Of a stretch of 18,834 nucleotides of DNA, positions 1 through 6,969 are shown one piece after another; position 1 is the first letter of the stretch; every line of letters starts with the position of its first letter. The translations under genes and the position numbers were made by a program. The stretch covers positions 1 to 18,834 of the forward strand of contig CAKQGD010000034.1 of assembly GCA_934232845.1 (NCBI GenBank). The letters run 5' to 3'. Source of the DNA: an uncultured Oscillospiraceae bacterium. GTDB lineage: Bacteria; Bacillota; Clostridia; Oscillospirales; Ruminococcaceae. The notes under the pieces are model-generated. The model made no database searches, was not told the DNA's origin, and saw nothing but the letters and a program-made list of their open reading frames with translations.

Positions 1-105
1 CTTACGGTTTAATAGTTGTTTCTCGCTTCGCTTGGATCATTTATTCTGGGCATAACGAAAGCTTTTTGGAACCACCGGCACTGCTGATGGTTTTCTCTGT
101 ACAAT

Positions 106-142
106 AAAAAAGACGTATCCAATTTTAAGATACGTCTTTTTT
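106..142. terminator. Bidirectional rho-independent terminator
   Basis: A perfect 14-bp inverted repeat has arms at 106-119 and 129-142 and a 9-nt loop (120-128). The outer part of the stem is A6 on one side and T6 on the other, so either transcript would end in a U-tract. It lies 20 bases beyond the stop codon of the CoA-transferase subunit B gene and should end that minus-strand operon. It could also stop transcription arriving from the left. Bases 1-105 show no supportable gene. Confidence 0.88.
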
Positions 143-162
143 ATTATTGTAAGGGCAGGGGA

Positions 163-843
163 TTACTTCATCATCTTGACAAGCTTCGGAGAAACATCAA
201 ACTCAAAGTCGACAACGGTTTTCAGCTCGTCTACGGTGATTTCATCTGCAATCGCAAACAGAACGAATCTGCCGTTCTCAAAATGCATCATGCAGTACTC
301 GGTAACGATATAGTCCACTTCGCCGGCACCGGTCACAGGCAGCTTATAGGTCTTGAGCAGCTTGGTTGCGCCGTGCTTGTCGCAGTGCATCATCGCAACG
401 ATGACGTTTTTTGCGCCGGAAACAAGGTCCATAGCGCCGCCGACGCCAAGCTGAGAGCCGGGGATAATCCAGTTGGAGATATTGGCCTTTTCATCAACAG
501 AGAAAGCGCCGAGCACCGTGGCGTCGATATGGCCGCCGCGCATCATGCCAAAGGAATCTACGCTGGCAAAGTAGCAGCATCCGGGAGTCTCCGTAACAAG
601 CTGACGGCCGGCATTGATCAGCTGCCAGTCTTCTTCTTCGGGCTTGGCGAGAGGACCAACGCCCAGAATGCCGTTTTCAGCCTCAATATAGATATTTTCA
701 TTTTTTACATAGTCTGCAATGAGGGTAGGAATGCCGATGCCGAGATTCAGGGTAAAAGTGTGCTCACCGGCCAGACAATCAATCAGGTTTGCTGCGTTTT
801 TCGCGATGCGTACTTCCGCATCTTTTCTCTCAAACTTATACAT
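163..843 (-). CDS. CoA-transferase subunit B (family I, 3-oxoacid/acetate type)
   Basis: This is the beta subunit of a family I CoA-transferase (AtoA/CtfB/ScoB type). Such enzymes move CoA between an acyl-CoA and a free carboxylate through a glutamyl-CoA intermediate, as a cytosolic heteromer with subunit A. The 226-residue length is normal for a separate beta subunit. Visible motifs are GIGIPT near residues 35-40 and ENG at 56-58, where E56 should be the catalytic glutamate, followed by the Gly-rich LGVGP. The gene follows subunit A after 5 bases, and its ribosome site (AAGGGAG) lies in the end of that gene, so the two are probably translated together. The acyl substrate (acetoacetate, butyrate, acetate or other) cannot be decided from sequence, so no gene symbol is given. 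Family assignment is firm; specificity is open. Confidence 0.92.
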   Translation of the reverse strand: MYKFERKDAEVRIAKNAANLIDCLAGEHTFTLNLGIGIPTLIADYVKNENIYIEAENGILGVGPLAKPEEEDWQLINAGRQLVTETPGCCYFASVDSFGMMRGGHIDATVLGAFSVDEKANISNWIIPGSQLGVGGAMDLVSGAKNVIVAMMHCDKHGATKLLKTYKLPVTGAGEVDYIVTEYCMMHFENGRFVLFAIADEITVDELKTVVDFEFDVSPKLVKMMK

Positions 844-848
844 CTGTT

Positions 849-1508
849 TTATTCTCCCTTCACGATGGCATTGACATAGATATGAGGAACCTGAATCGTT
901 TCGGGATCCAGTTCACCGGGCTCTACGATTTCATCCACGATTGCGATCGTATAGGCTGCGGCCATTGCCATCGTCGGGTTAAAGTTGCGGGCGGTTTTGT
1001 AAAAAATCAAGTTGCCGAGTTTATCGGCTTTATAGGCTTTCACGAGTGCGACTTCCGCATGGAGAGCTTCCTGAAGAATATAGCCTCTGCCGTTAAATTC
1101 ACGGGTTTCATGACCCTCTGCAAGATCCGTGCCGTATCCGGTAGGCGTATAAAATGCAGGGATGCCATAAGCAGCGGCGCGAATTGCCTCAATAAAAGTG
1201 CCCTGAGGAATTAAAGTGATCGGAAGTTCGCCTGCATAATAGGCGGCGACGGCATCCTTGTTCCAGTTATAGTAGTTTCCGATGCAGCCCTTGACCATTT
1301 TGTTATCGAGCAGCTGTCCAAGACCGATATGCGGAGAAGCAAGGTCATTGGAAATGATCGTAAGATCCTTGACACCGGTCTTGACCAGTGCCTCTACAAG
1401 GGGATCGGGGGCACCGCGAAGTCCAAAGCCGCCGACCATAATGCGGTCACCGTTTTTGATGTGAGCGACCGCTTGTTCGGCACTCATGATTTTGTTTTCT
1501 CTTGCCAT
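849..1508 (-). CDS. CoA-transferase subunit A (family I, 3-oxoacid/acetate type)
   Basis: This is the alpha subunit (AtoD/CtfA/ScoA type) that pairs with the product of the next gene. The N-terminal CoA-binding signature is clear: VGGFGLRG followed by PDPLVEAL, then a SNDLASP segment and the GYGTDLAEG loop. The ATG at 1508 gives 219 residues and sits 6 bases after an AGAGGTG ribosome site. A GTG at 1517 would add three residues, but it lies inside that ribosome site and is unlikely. The gene is first in a two-gene operon. A sigma-A type promoter lies about 90-120 bases upstream, and a terminator further upstream separates it from the TRAP operon. Subunit identity is firm; the metabolic role is inferred only as acyl/carboxylate CoA exchange. 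Confidence 0.92.
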   Translation of the reverse strand: MARENKIMSAEQAVAHIKNGDRIMVGGFGLRGAPDPLVEALVKTGVKDLTIISNDLASPHIGLGQLLDNKMVKGCIGNYYNWNKDAVAAYYAGELPITLIPQGTFIEAIRAAAYGIPAFYTPTGYGTDLAEGHETREFNGRGYILQEALHAEVALVKAYKADKLGNLIFYKTARNFNPTMAMAAAYTIAIVDEIVEPGELDPETIQVPHIYVNAIVKGE

Positions 1509-1514
1509 TTTTTG

Positions 1515-1521
1515 CACCTCT
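1515..1521 (-). promoter_or_regulatory. Ribosome binding site deciding the CoA-transferase A start
   Basis: On the minus strand AGAGGTG is followed by six bases and ATG (1508). The longer in-frame GTG start at 1517 is part of this site, so the shorter protein is preferred. Confidence 0.75.
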
Positions 1522-1598
1522 TACTTCAATATTCCTCTCAATTTCCTCATGCGGATTTATATGAAAAACCAGCCGCAATCCGCAGCAGCACATAATAG

Positions 1599-1627
1599 AT
1601 TATAGCGTTTGGGCCAATGAATTTCAA
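1599..1627 (-). promoter_or_regulatory. Sigma-A type promoter of the CoA-transferase operon
   Basis: On the minus strand a TTGAAA -35 box (1622-1627) is separated by exactly 17 bases from a perfect TATAAT -10 box (1599-1604). Transcription would start near 1592, leaving a leader of about 84 nt before the subunit A start. This makes the CoA-transferase pair independent of the TRAP operon, whose terminator lies just upstream. Confidence 0.75.
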
Positions 1628-1731
1628 GTCTTTCTACGACAATAGATCGATTTTTGGAATAAAAGCATAAAATTATATCAATGATTGTAAGCTGAGCCTA
1701 AACGGTAATTCACAATTTTATCCAGTGAAAA

Positions 1732-1760
1732 CGGACAGACGGCAGAACACCGACTGTCCG
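1732..1760 (-). terminator. Rho-independent terminator of the TRAP operon
   Basis: The arms CGGACAG (1732-1738) and CTGTCCG (1754-1760) enclose a second CGG/CCG stem, with one A-A mismatch between the two and a 7-nt loop. In the minus direction the hairpin is followed by U4 (complement of 1728-1731). It lies about 20 bases past the permease stop codon and before the CoA-transferase promoter. Confidence 0.7.
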
Positions 1761-1781
1761 CTGCACTTAAGACGATTGACT

Positions 1782-3680
1782 TTAGCTTAGCGAAGATACC
1801 TCTTTGTTTTTCTTTGCACTTCTGTGGATGATAATCATCAATACGATGGCGATCGCTCCGCCGATGTAGTCTGTCATTGCTTCGGGATACATCATACAGA
1901 TAGCTGCAACGCCGAAGATGACTCGTTCAAAACGCTTGAGTGATCTGAAAAGATATCCCTGAATAATGACACTGCAGAGGAAAGAACCGAATACAGTAGA
2001 AATAACCACCTGCAGGATTTCCAAAACACTGTCGCTCTGCAAAATGAGCGCCGGATTGTATGCAAGAATATACGGAACGATAAATGCGGGAAGCGCAAGT
2101 CCGCAGGCGGTAAAGCCTACCTTGATCGGATCGGATTCCGCAATACCTGCACCGACATATGCGGCGAGTGCGACAGGAGGCGTAATGGCAGAGATGATGC
2201 CGAAGTAGAAAACAAACATGTGTGCGGCAATCGCGGGAACGCCGAATTCCACCATGGCAGGCGCGACAAGAATGGCGAGAATCAGATAAGCGGCGACCGT
2301 GGGAACACCCATACCGAGAATGAGAGAAGCAATCATCGCAAGGAAGAGCAGGATAATCAAATGTCCGCCGGAAAGAGCAACGATGGCGGAAGAAAGCTTC
2401 AGGCCAAGTCCCGTGACGGTAAAGACGCCAATGATGATACCGGAAGCGGCGCAGATAACGGAGATAGAGATCACCGCTTTTCCGCCTTCTGCCATAGCAT
2501 TCAGAATCTTTTTCAGATTGAAGCGGCAGTCTTTATAAGGCAGAGCGCAGATAAGAATGGCGACCGTGCTGTAAGCCGCAGCTTTGGCAGCGGACCAATA
2601 AAGAACGCCGACAAGAATGAAGAGCAGAACCAGGGGCAGAAGCAGGATACCGCGTTTATAGATTTCACGGCGCTGTTCTGCGGTATAAGAGAACTCTGCG
2701 CTTGCATCTCCGATATTATGCTTTCTGCTGTAAAGATCGACGCTGAAGAAAATAGAAATATAATAACAGATCGCGGGAACGACACCGGCCATCATAATAG
2801 CCGTATAGGGGAGAGACAGCATCTCCGCCATGACGAAAGCCGCGGCACCCATAACGGGGGGCATCAGCTGACCGCCGGAGGAGGCTGCTGCTTCAACGGC
2901 GCCGGCGACATGGGGTTCGTATCCGCATCTTTTCATGGTAGGAATCGTGATCATGCCGGTACCGGCCACATTTGCCGCAGCGGAACCGGAAATTGTGCCG
3001 AACAGTGAGGAGGAAACAACGGCAACCTTGGCAGCACCGCCGTTGATCTTACCAAAAGCGGCCATGGAGAGATCCATGAAAACATGGAAGCCGCCGGATT
3101 CTTCAAGGAAAGCAGCAAATACAACGAAAATGGCAACCGTGTTGACTGCGGCTCCGAGAGGAGCGCCAAAGATACCCTCGGTGCCAAGCGCAATATTGCT
3201 GACGATGCGCTTAAAAGAAACGCCGGGGTGACCAATTGTGGAGGGAAGATAGGGCCCTGCAAACAGATATACAATAAACAGACAGATGATTCCCGTCAGA
3301 ATCCATCCGTATTTGCGCTGAGTTGCCACCATAACCGCTGCAAATACAATCAGACCCATGATAATATCTGTTTGATTGTAGAGGCCGATGCGGTAAAGCA
3401 GAAGATCGTCGGAATTCAGGCAGAGATAAATACATGCGTATGCAACCACCACAAGTGCCGCCAGCATGACAATATCCCAAAGAAAGTTGGGCTTTTCCTT
3501 TTTAAGGCTTTCGTTTATAGCCTCAAGAAGGAGAATCACAAAAACAAAGGCCAAATGAATACTTCTGGAAAACAAAAGGTTGACGCTGAAAAGAGGAAGA
3601 ATGAGAGAATATGTTGCAAATGTGATCGCCACAACCTTGATCAGCAGTTCACATCTCTCTTGAAGTTTTACTTTATCCAT
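1782..3680 (-). CDS. TRAP transporter fused permease (DctQ-DctM, TAXI-associated)
   Basis: This 632-residue, very hydrophobic inner-membrane protein fits the fused 4TM/12TM permease that works with TAXI-type binding proteins. The N-terminal part (about residues 1-120) holds several membrane helices corresponding to the small DctQ subunit. The rest corresponds to the large DctM subunit, with Gly/Ala/Pro-rich stretches typical of the transport core (GSAAANVAGTGM, SGGQLMPPVMGAAAF, LGMGVPTVAAY). TRAP systems are driven by an ion gradient, usually sodium, not ATP. The start ATG is preceded by an AAAGGA ribosome site. It is the second gene after the TAXI binding protein, separated by a strong hairpin. 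The substrate is unknown; organic acids or amino acids are known for the family. The protein ends in a short charged tail (AKKNKEVSS). Confidence 0.93.
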   Translation of the reverse strand: MDKVKLQERCELLIKVVAITFATYSLILPLFSVNLLFSRSIHLAFVFVILLLEAINESLKKEKPNFLWDIVMLAALVVVAYACIYLCLNSDDLLLYRIGLYNQTDIIMGLIVFAAVMVATQRKYGWILTGIICLFIVYLFAGPYLPSTIGHPGVSFKRIVSNIALGTEGIFGAPLGAAVNTVAIFVVFAAFLEESGGFHVFMDLSMAAFGKINGGAAKVAVVSSSLFGTISGSAAANVAGTGMITIPTMKRCGYEPHVAGAVEAAASSGGQLMPPVMGAAAFVMAEMLSLPYTAIMMAGVVPAICYYISIFFSVDLYSRKHNIGDASAEFSYTAEQRREIYKRGILLLPLVLLFILVGVLYWSAAKAAAYSTVAILICALPYKDCRFNLKKILNAMAEGGKAVISISVICAASGIIIGVFTVTGLGLKLSSAIVALSGGHLIILLFLAMIASLILGMGVPTVAAYLILAILVAPAMVEFGVPAIAAHMFVFYFGIISAITPPVALAAYVGAGIAESDPIKVGFTACGLALPAFIVPYILAYNPALILQSDSVLEILQVVISTVFGSFLCSVIIQGYLFRSLKRFERVIFGVAAICMMYPEAMTDYIGGAIAIVLMIIIHRSAKKNKEVSSLS

Positions 3681-3707
3681 ACTAGTCCTTTCAAATCAGG
3701 TGAGACA

Positions 3708-3732
3708 AAGGGCGGGGATTATCCCCGCCCTT
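3708..3732 (-). other. GC-rich intercistronic hairpin in the TAXI-TRAP operon
   Basis: An 11-bp perfect stem (3708-3718 with 3722-3732) with a 3-nt loop lies in the 96-base gap between the binding-protein stop codon and the permease start. The stem core is GGGCGGGG/CCCCGCCC. In the minus direction only UUUG follows, so termination would be partial at best. Hairpins in this place are known in binding-protein-dependent transport operons. They stabilise the upstream mRNA or thin out downstream transcription, so that binding protein exceeds permease. That role here is inferred. Confidence 0.65.
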
Positions 3733-3776
3733 ATTTTGCAGTTCGAGGATTCCTTATAGGAGGATAGAGGGATCGA

Positions 3777-4823
3777 TCAGACGGAAAGGTCACCGATGCC
3801 GTGAGACTCCAAATATGCCTGCGCAGCCGGATGGAAAGGAACAAGACCCTCGGCGTCGCTGTTGACATACAGATCATTATAGAAGGAGTTCTCAAGAGTG
3901 TAGTAAGAACCGGCCGCGTGATAAGAGGTAAGATCATGCGCAAAGATCTGCTCCATATACTCGGTGACGGCTTCATCCGGAACATCCGCGTGCGTAATGA
4001 TGCAGTACACGACGGCAAAGACCTGAACATCTTCTTCGATGCCGGCGTAGGTTCCCGCGGGGATGGTATTGGCTACGAAGTAGGGATACTTTTCAAGAAC
4101 CTTGGCAAGAGTTTCCTTTGTCTGGCCAAGGATGCGGATGTTTTTAGTGGAAGCGGAGTCCAGAACCGCGGAGCCGGGATGGGCGCCGGTGTACATCTGA
4201 ACGTCAAGGGTGCCGTCCTTCAAAGCGGTTGCCTGCTCGGTGTAGGACAAAACGGGCTTGTTGCTGATCGATTCGATGTCGATATCATAGCCATAGAGAG
4301 CAGCCTGGGTAAGAACATAGCCGGCATATCCGGAAGTGACGCCGATGCTGTATTTATTGTCGGCGAGATCCGCAAGGCTCTGGATCGGAGAGTCCGTGAA
4401 AACGATCGGGCAAACGTCGCCGACGTGTCCCATCATGACGATGCGGACGTTGTCGAGAGCACCGGACTTTTCATATTCACGGGTACCGGTATAGGCGGCC
4501 TGCACAACGTCATAGATCGCAAAAGCGAAGTCCAACTCCTTGGAGGTTGTAAAAGCAATATTTTCGGAAGTTGCGGAGGTGGCCTGAGCGGTCAGGTTGA
4601 GAACGGTAGAGTCTTTGTTGATCACTTCAGCCATAGCGGCACCGAGGACATAGAACACGCCGCCGGAGTTGCCTGTGCCGATTTTGCACTTATAAGTACC
4701 GGAAGAGGGCGCAGCAGCAGAGTTTTTAGTGCCTGCCGGTGTGCTGTTGCCGGCGGAACCGCCGCAGGCAGTCATAGCGAGAACGAAAGTAAGGGCAAGG
4801 ATCAGGGAAATAAGTCTTTTCAT
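3777..4823 (-). CDS. TAXI family TRAP transporter solute-binding lipoprotein
   Basis: This 348-residue extracytoplasmic binding protein should capture the substrate and deliver it to the fused permease encoded next. The N-terminus is a clear signal peptide: MKR, a hydrophobic run, then MTAC with Cys20 as likely lipid-anchor residue. The lipobox is slightly unusual, with Met at -3. A low-complexity Gly/Ser/Ala/Thr linker follows to about residue 42. The mature start IGTGNSGGVFYVLGAAMAEVI matches the TAXI signature (GTG, then GGV-Y-LG), and later segments such as MYTGAHPGSAV fit the family. The ATG is preceded by AAGGAG. It is the promoter-proximal gene of the operon, and its leader holds terminator-like structures, so expression may be controlled by attenuation. 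Ligands known for TAXI proteins include glutamate and 2-oxoglutarate; the ligand here is not known. Confidence 0.93.
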   Translation of the reverse strand: MKRLISLILALTFVLAMTACGGSAGNSTPAGTKNSAAAPSSGTYKCKIGTGNSGGVFYVLGAAMAEVINKDSTVLNLTAQATSATSENIAFTTSKELDFAFAIYDVVQAAYTGTREYEKSGALDNVRIVMMGHVGDVCPIVFTDSPIQSLADLADNKYSIGVTSGYAGYVLTQAALYGYDIDIESISNKPVLSYTEQATALKDGTLDVQMYTGAHPGSAVLDSASTKNIRILGQTKETLAKVLEKYPYFVANTIPAGTYAGIEEDVQVFAVVYCIITHADVPDEAVTEYMEQIFAHDLTSYHAAGSYYTLENSFYNDLYVNSDAEGLVPFHPAAQAYLESHGIGDLSV

Positions 4824-4866
4824 GATGTTTCTCCTTTCAACTATTCCTTTAATAATGTAATAATGG

Positions 4867-4906
4867 AAAAAAGCTTATCCCAGCATAGCCAGAGGCCCGT
4901 GGGCTG
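4867..4906 (-). promoter_or_regulatory. Second GC-rich leader element followed by a U-tract
   Basis: Within the TAXI leader, short complementary segments (CAGC with GCTG, AGCC with GGCT, CCCA with TGGG) between 4879 and 4906 can pair in mutually exclusive ways. On the minus strand they are followed by U6 (complement of 4867-4872). This could be a weak terminator or one arm of a switch. Each alternative stem is only about 4 bp, so support is limited. Confidence 0.3.
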
Positions 4907-4913
4907 AGAACGC

Positions 4914-4981
4914 AAAAAAGGGATTTTGTAAGATATTGCAAAAATGGGACAAGGTTTATCGGTACAATTATGTAAAATCCC
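4914..4981 (-). promoter_or_regulatory. Terminator-like stem-loop in the TAXI operon leader (possible attenuator)
   Basis: In the minus-strand transcript GGGATTTT (4981-4974) pairs perfectly with AAAATCCC (4927-4920) and is followed at once by U6 (4919-4914). The 46-nt interior has a further possible helix (ATTG with CAAT). The predicted transcription start is near 4989, so the structure would form from the first ~70 nt made, about 90 nt before the binding-protein start codon. I cannot match it to a named riboswitch. Confidence 0.5.
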
Positions 4982-4995
4982 TCTAAACTCTTTTT

Positions 4996-5024
4996 ATCAT
5001 AACGAAACTTTCTTGTAAAGTAAA
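4996..5024 (-). promoter_or_regulatory. Sigma-A type promoter of the TAXI-TRAP operon
   Basis: On the minus strand a TTTACT -35 box (5019-5024) is spaced 17 bases from a TATGAT -10 box (4996-5001), both one mismatch or so from consensus. The start would be near 4989, giving a leader of about 166 nt before the ATG at 4823. Confidence 0.6.
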
Positions 5025-5303
5025 ACAAAGGATTCTTGCTTTTAAACACAAAAATATATTGTTGATTCTACCTGAGTTATGATATGAATCATTTAATAGT
5101 CATAAAAATCGGCATTATATTCCCGTTTTTTAATCTTTTTATGTTTTTAGGCAAAAAACACTTTCCAAAAAGTTCTGATTTTGTTCGCAAAATCCATAAA
5201 TTAGTGATAAATTTTTTGGCAATGTTTTCGGCATAAAATTCACAAATGCTTTTTGCTCATTTTTTATCATTTGTCTGTGCAGGAAAAGCAGAGGTGCTTT
5301 CGA

Positions 5304-5332
5304 TTGACTAATAAGGGTGAAATCGTTATAAT
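5304..5332 (+). promoter_or_regulatory. Strong sigma-A type promoter upstream of miaB
   Basis: TTGACT (5304-5309) and a perfect TATAAT (5327-5332) are separated by 17 bases, close to the housekeeping consensus. Transcription would begin near 5339, leaving a leader of about 170 nt before miaB. It is the only strong plus-strand promoter I found in the intergenic gaps of the plus block. Confidence 0.8.
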
Positions 5333-5510
5333 AAAAAGGTATTTTTAGTTTAAAAACAAATGTGCTTTCGGCATTTATATCTTATTTTTCTGTTGGACAA
5401 ATGCTGAATTTAAACAAATAAACAGAGACATGCAGCTCTTACGACTGGCGTTACAAATTTTAGGGGAGCGAATGTTTCATAAAACGAAATACAGTTTTTA
5501 AGGAGAAAAC

Positions 5511-6941
5511 ATGGCGGATAACATATTTGCTTTGGATCAGATCAATGATGCGGTCTGTGCCGCGGATCTTGAAACGGTCCGTACATGGAACCGTGCATAT
5601 CAGAAAAAAAACGGCCTTTCCCGCCGTGCATATACACACAGCTTCGGCTGCAGCCAGAACGTGGCGGACGGAGAGAAAATAAATGGACTTCTCGTTTCCA
5701 TGGGATATGAACTGACAGATAAAACGGATGAAGCGGATTTGATTCTGTTTAATACTTGTGCGGTTCGGGAAAGCGCAGAGGACCGCGTATATGGGCATAT
5801 CGGTTCTTTAAAAGCACAAAAGCGTAAAAATCCGGAGCTGATTCTCGCCGTTTGCGGCTGCATGACGCAGAGGCCTGAGGCTTCCGAAAAAATTCAAAAA
5901 AGCTATCCGTATGTGGATATCGTGTTCGGAACCGGTGCGGGGCATCTTCTTCCTTCCTTTCTGGCGCGGAAAATTCTCGGAGAGCGGCGCGTATTTTGGG
6001 ACAAGCCTGCAGCCAAAGTAATTGAAAAGCTTCCGGCGATCCGCTCGGATTCTATAAAAGCGTCTTTGACTATTATGCAGGGCTGCGACAATTTTTGCGC
6101 CTACTGCATTGTACCGTATGTGCGTGGAAGAGAGATTTCCCGCCGGCCGGACGATGTTCTGTGCGAGGCGAAAACGCTTGTTGCATCCGGATATCGTGAG
6201 ATCACACTGCTGGGTCAAAATGTCAATTCCTACGGAAAAGGTCTTGCGGAAAAAATCGACTTTTCTGAGCTTCTTCGCCGTGTGGACGAGATCGAAGGAG
6301 AGTATCGCATCCGGTTTATGACCTCTCATCCCAAAGATTGTACACGGCGCCTGATTGATACGATTGCCGCATCCAAGCATGTTTGCCGCCATATTCATCT
6401 GCCGGTTCAGAGCGGTTCAAACCGCATTCTGCATGAAATGAACCGGCATTACACGGTGGAGCACTATCTTGAGCTGATTGACTATGCCCGTTCCGTTATG
6501 CCGGATGTGACATTTTCCAGTGATATCATCGTCGGATTTCCCGGAGAGACAAGAGAGGATTTCGATGCTACGATGGATCTGATCCGCCGGGTGCGCTATC
6601 AGGCATTGTTTACTTTTTTGTATTCGCGGCGCAGCGGTACGCCTGCCGCCGAGATGACGGATTCGACCTCAGACGAAGAAAAATCCCTTCGCTTCCGCGA
6701 GCTTTTGGCACAGCAGGTGGAAATCTGTACCGAGCTGAACCGAAGCTCTCTTGGAAAAACGATTCGGGTTCTGTTTGACGGCGTCGGAAAAAATCCGGGA
6801 ATCCTTACTGGACGCACCGAAGGCAATGTGATAGTGGAGGTCCCCGGCGGAGAAGAATGGATCGGCCGATTTGCGGACGTTTCCATTACAAAGGCGATGA
6901 ATTGGGCCATGGCGGGAGAACTTGCCGGGCCTGTCATATAA
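5511..6941 (+). CDS. miaB: tRNA-2-methylthio-N6-dimethylallyladenosine synthase MiaB
   Basis: MiaB is a radical-SAM methylthiotransferase that converts i6A at position 37 of tRNAs to ms2i6A, using one [4Fe-4S] cluster for radical chemistry and a second for sulfur insertion. The 476-residue protein has the expected order. The N-terminal UPF0004 domain carries its cluster cysteines at C47 (SFGCSQN), C83 (NTCAVRE) and C117 (GCMTQ). The radical-SAM motif is C192-x3-C196-x2-C199 (CDNFCAYC), and a C-terminal TRAM domain covers roughly residues 405-470. About 40 residues precede the first domain. The more usual CQMN near the first cysteine reads CSQN here. The start ATG has AAGGAG five bases upstream. 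miaA, which makes the i6A substrate, lies in the same gene cluster beyond mutSL. Its neighbour is a YmcA/YlbF-family gene, as in Bacillus. Confidence 0.97.
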   Translation: MADNIFALDQINDAVCAADLETVRTWNRAYQKKNGLSRRAYTHSFGCSQNVADGEKINGLLVSMGYELTDKTDEADLILFNTCAVRESAEDRVYGHIGSLKAQKRKNPELILAVCGCMTQRPEASEKIQKSYPYVDIVFGTGAGHLLPSFLARKILGERRVFWDKPAAKVIEKLPAIRSDSIKASLTIMQGCDNFCAYCIVPYVRGREISRRPDDVLCEAKTLVASGYREITLLGQNVNSYGKGLAEKIDFSELLRRVDEIEGEYRIRFMTSHPKDCTRRLIDTIAASKHVCRHIHLPVQSGSNRILHEMNRHYTVEHYLELIDYARSVMPDVTFSSDIIVGFPGETREDFDATMDLIRRVRYQALFTFLYSRRSGTPAAEMTDSTSDEEKSLRFRELLAQQVEICTELNRSSLGKTIRVLFDGVGKNPGILTGRTEGNVIVEVPGGEEWIGRFADVSITKAMNWAMAGELAGPVI

Positions 6942-6969
6942 AAATTTTTGGTAAGGAGCTTTATTGATT

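Larger units (their letters stand above)
4824..5510. other. Divergent intergenic regulatory region
   Basis: This AT-rich gap of 687 bases separates the minus-strand TAXI-TRAP operon from the plus-strand miaB cluster. I see no convincing protein gene longer than about 25 codons. It holds a minus-strand promoter at 4996-5024, a plus-strand promoter at 5304-5332, and leaders of about 165-170 nt on each side. It also has three direct copies of TCGGCAT (5109, 5228, 5368), each followed by an A/T hexamer, and two copies of ACAAATGCT (5242, 5397). The stretch 5030-5300 contains nothing else I can name. Confidence 0.8.

Noticed and set aside
1..105. A gene end or leader at the left edge
   Set aside because: Short frames only, with no recognisable protein and no strong hairpin apart from the terminator at 106-142.
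283..879. Plus-strand reading frames opposite the CoA-transferase genes
   Set aside because: They lie antisense to genes with clear family motifs, show no recognisable domain and have no good ribosome site.
2220..3008. A 262-codon plus-strand frame opposite the TRAP permease
   Set aside because: It mirrors the Gly/Ala/Ser-rich composition of the permease on the other strand, giving a His/Asn/Arg/Asp-rich product with no domain. It is a shadow frame.
4873..4906. Mini-ykkC (guanidine-II) type riboswitch, suggested by an ACGG in a GC-rich hairpin
   Set aside because: Only one poor hairpin, no tandem ACGR loops, and no guanidine-related gene downstream.
3801..4907. A 368-codon plus-strand frame opposite the TAXI binding protein
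   Set aside because: The minus-strand gene has a signal peptide, lipobox and TAXI signature. The plus-strand product is a Gly/Val/Asp-rich shadow without start signals.
5358..5390. A terminator in the miaB leader (AAATGT/GCATTT hairpin before a T-rich stretch)
   Set aside because: The stem is about 6 bp, A/T-rich with a wobble, and the following T-run is broken and displaced. It is too weak to call.
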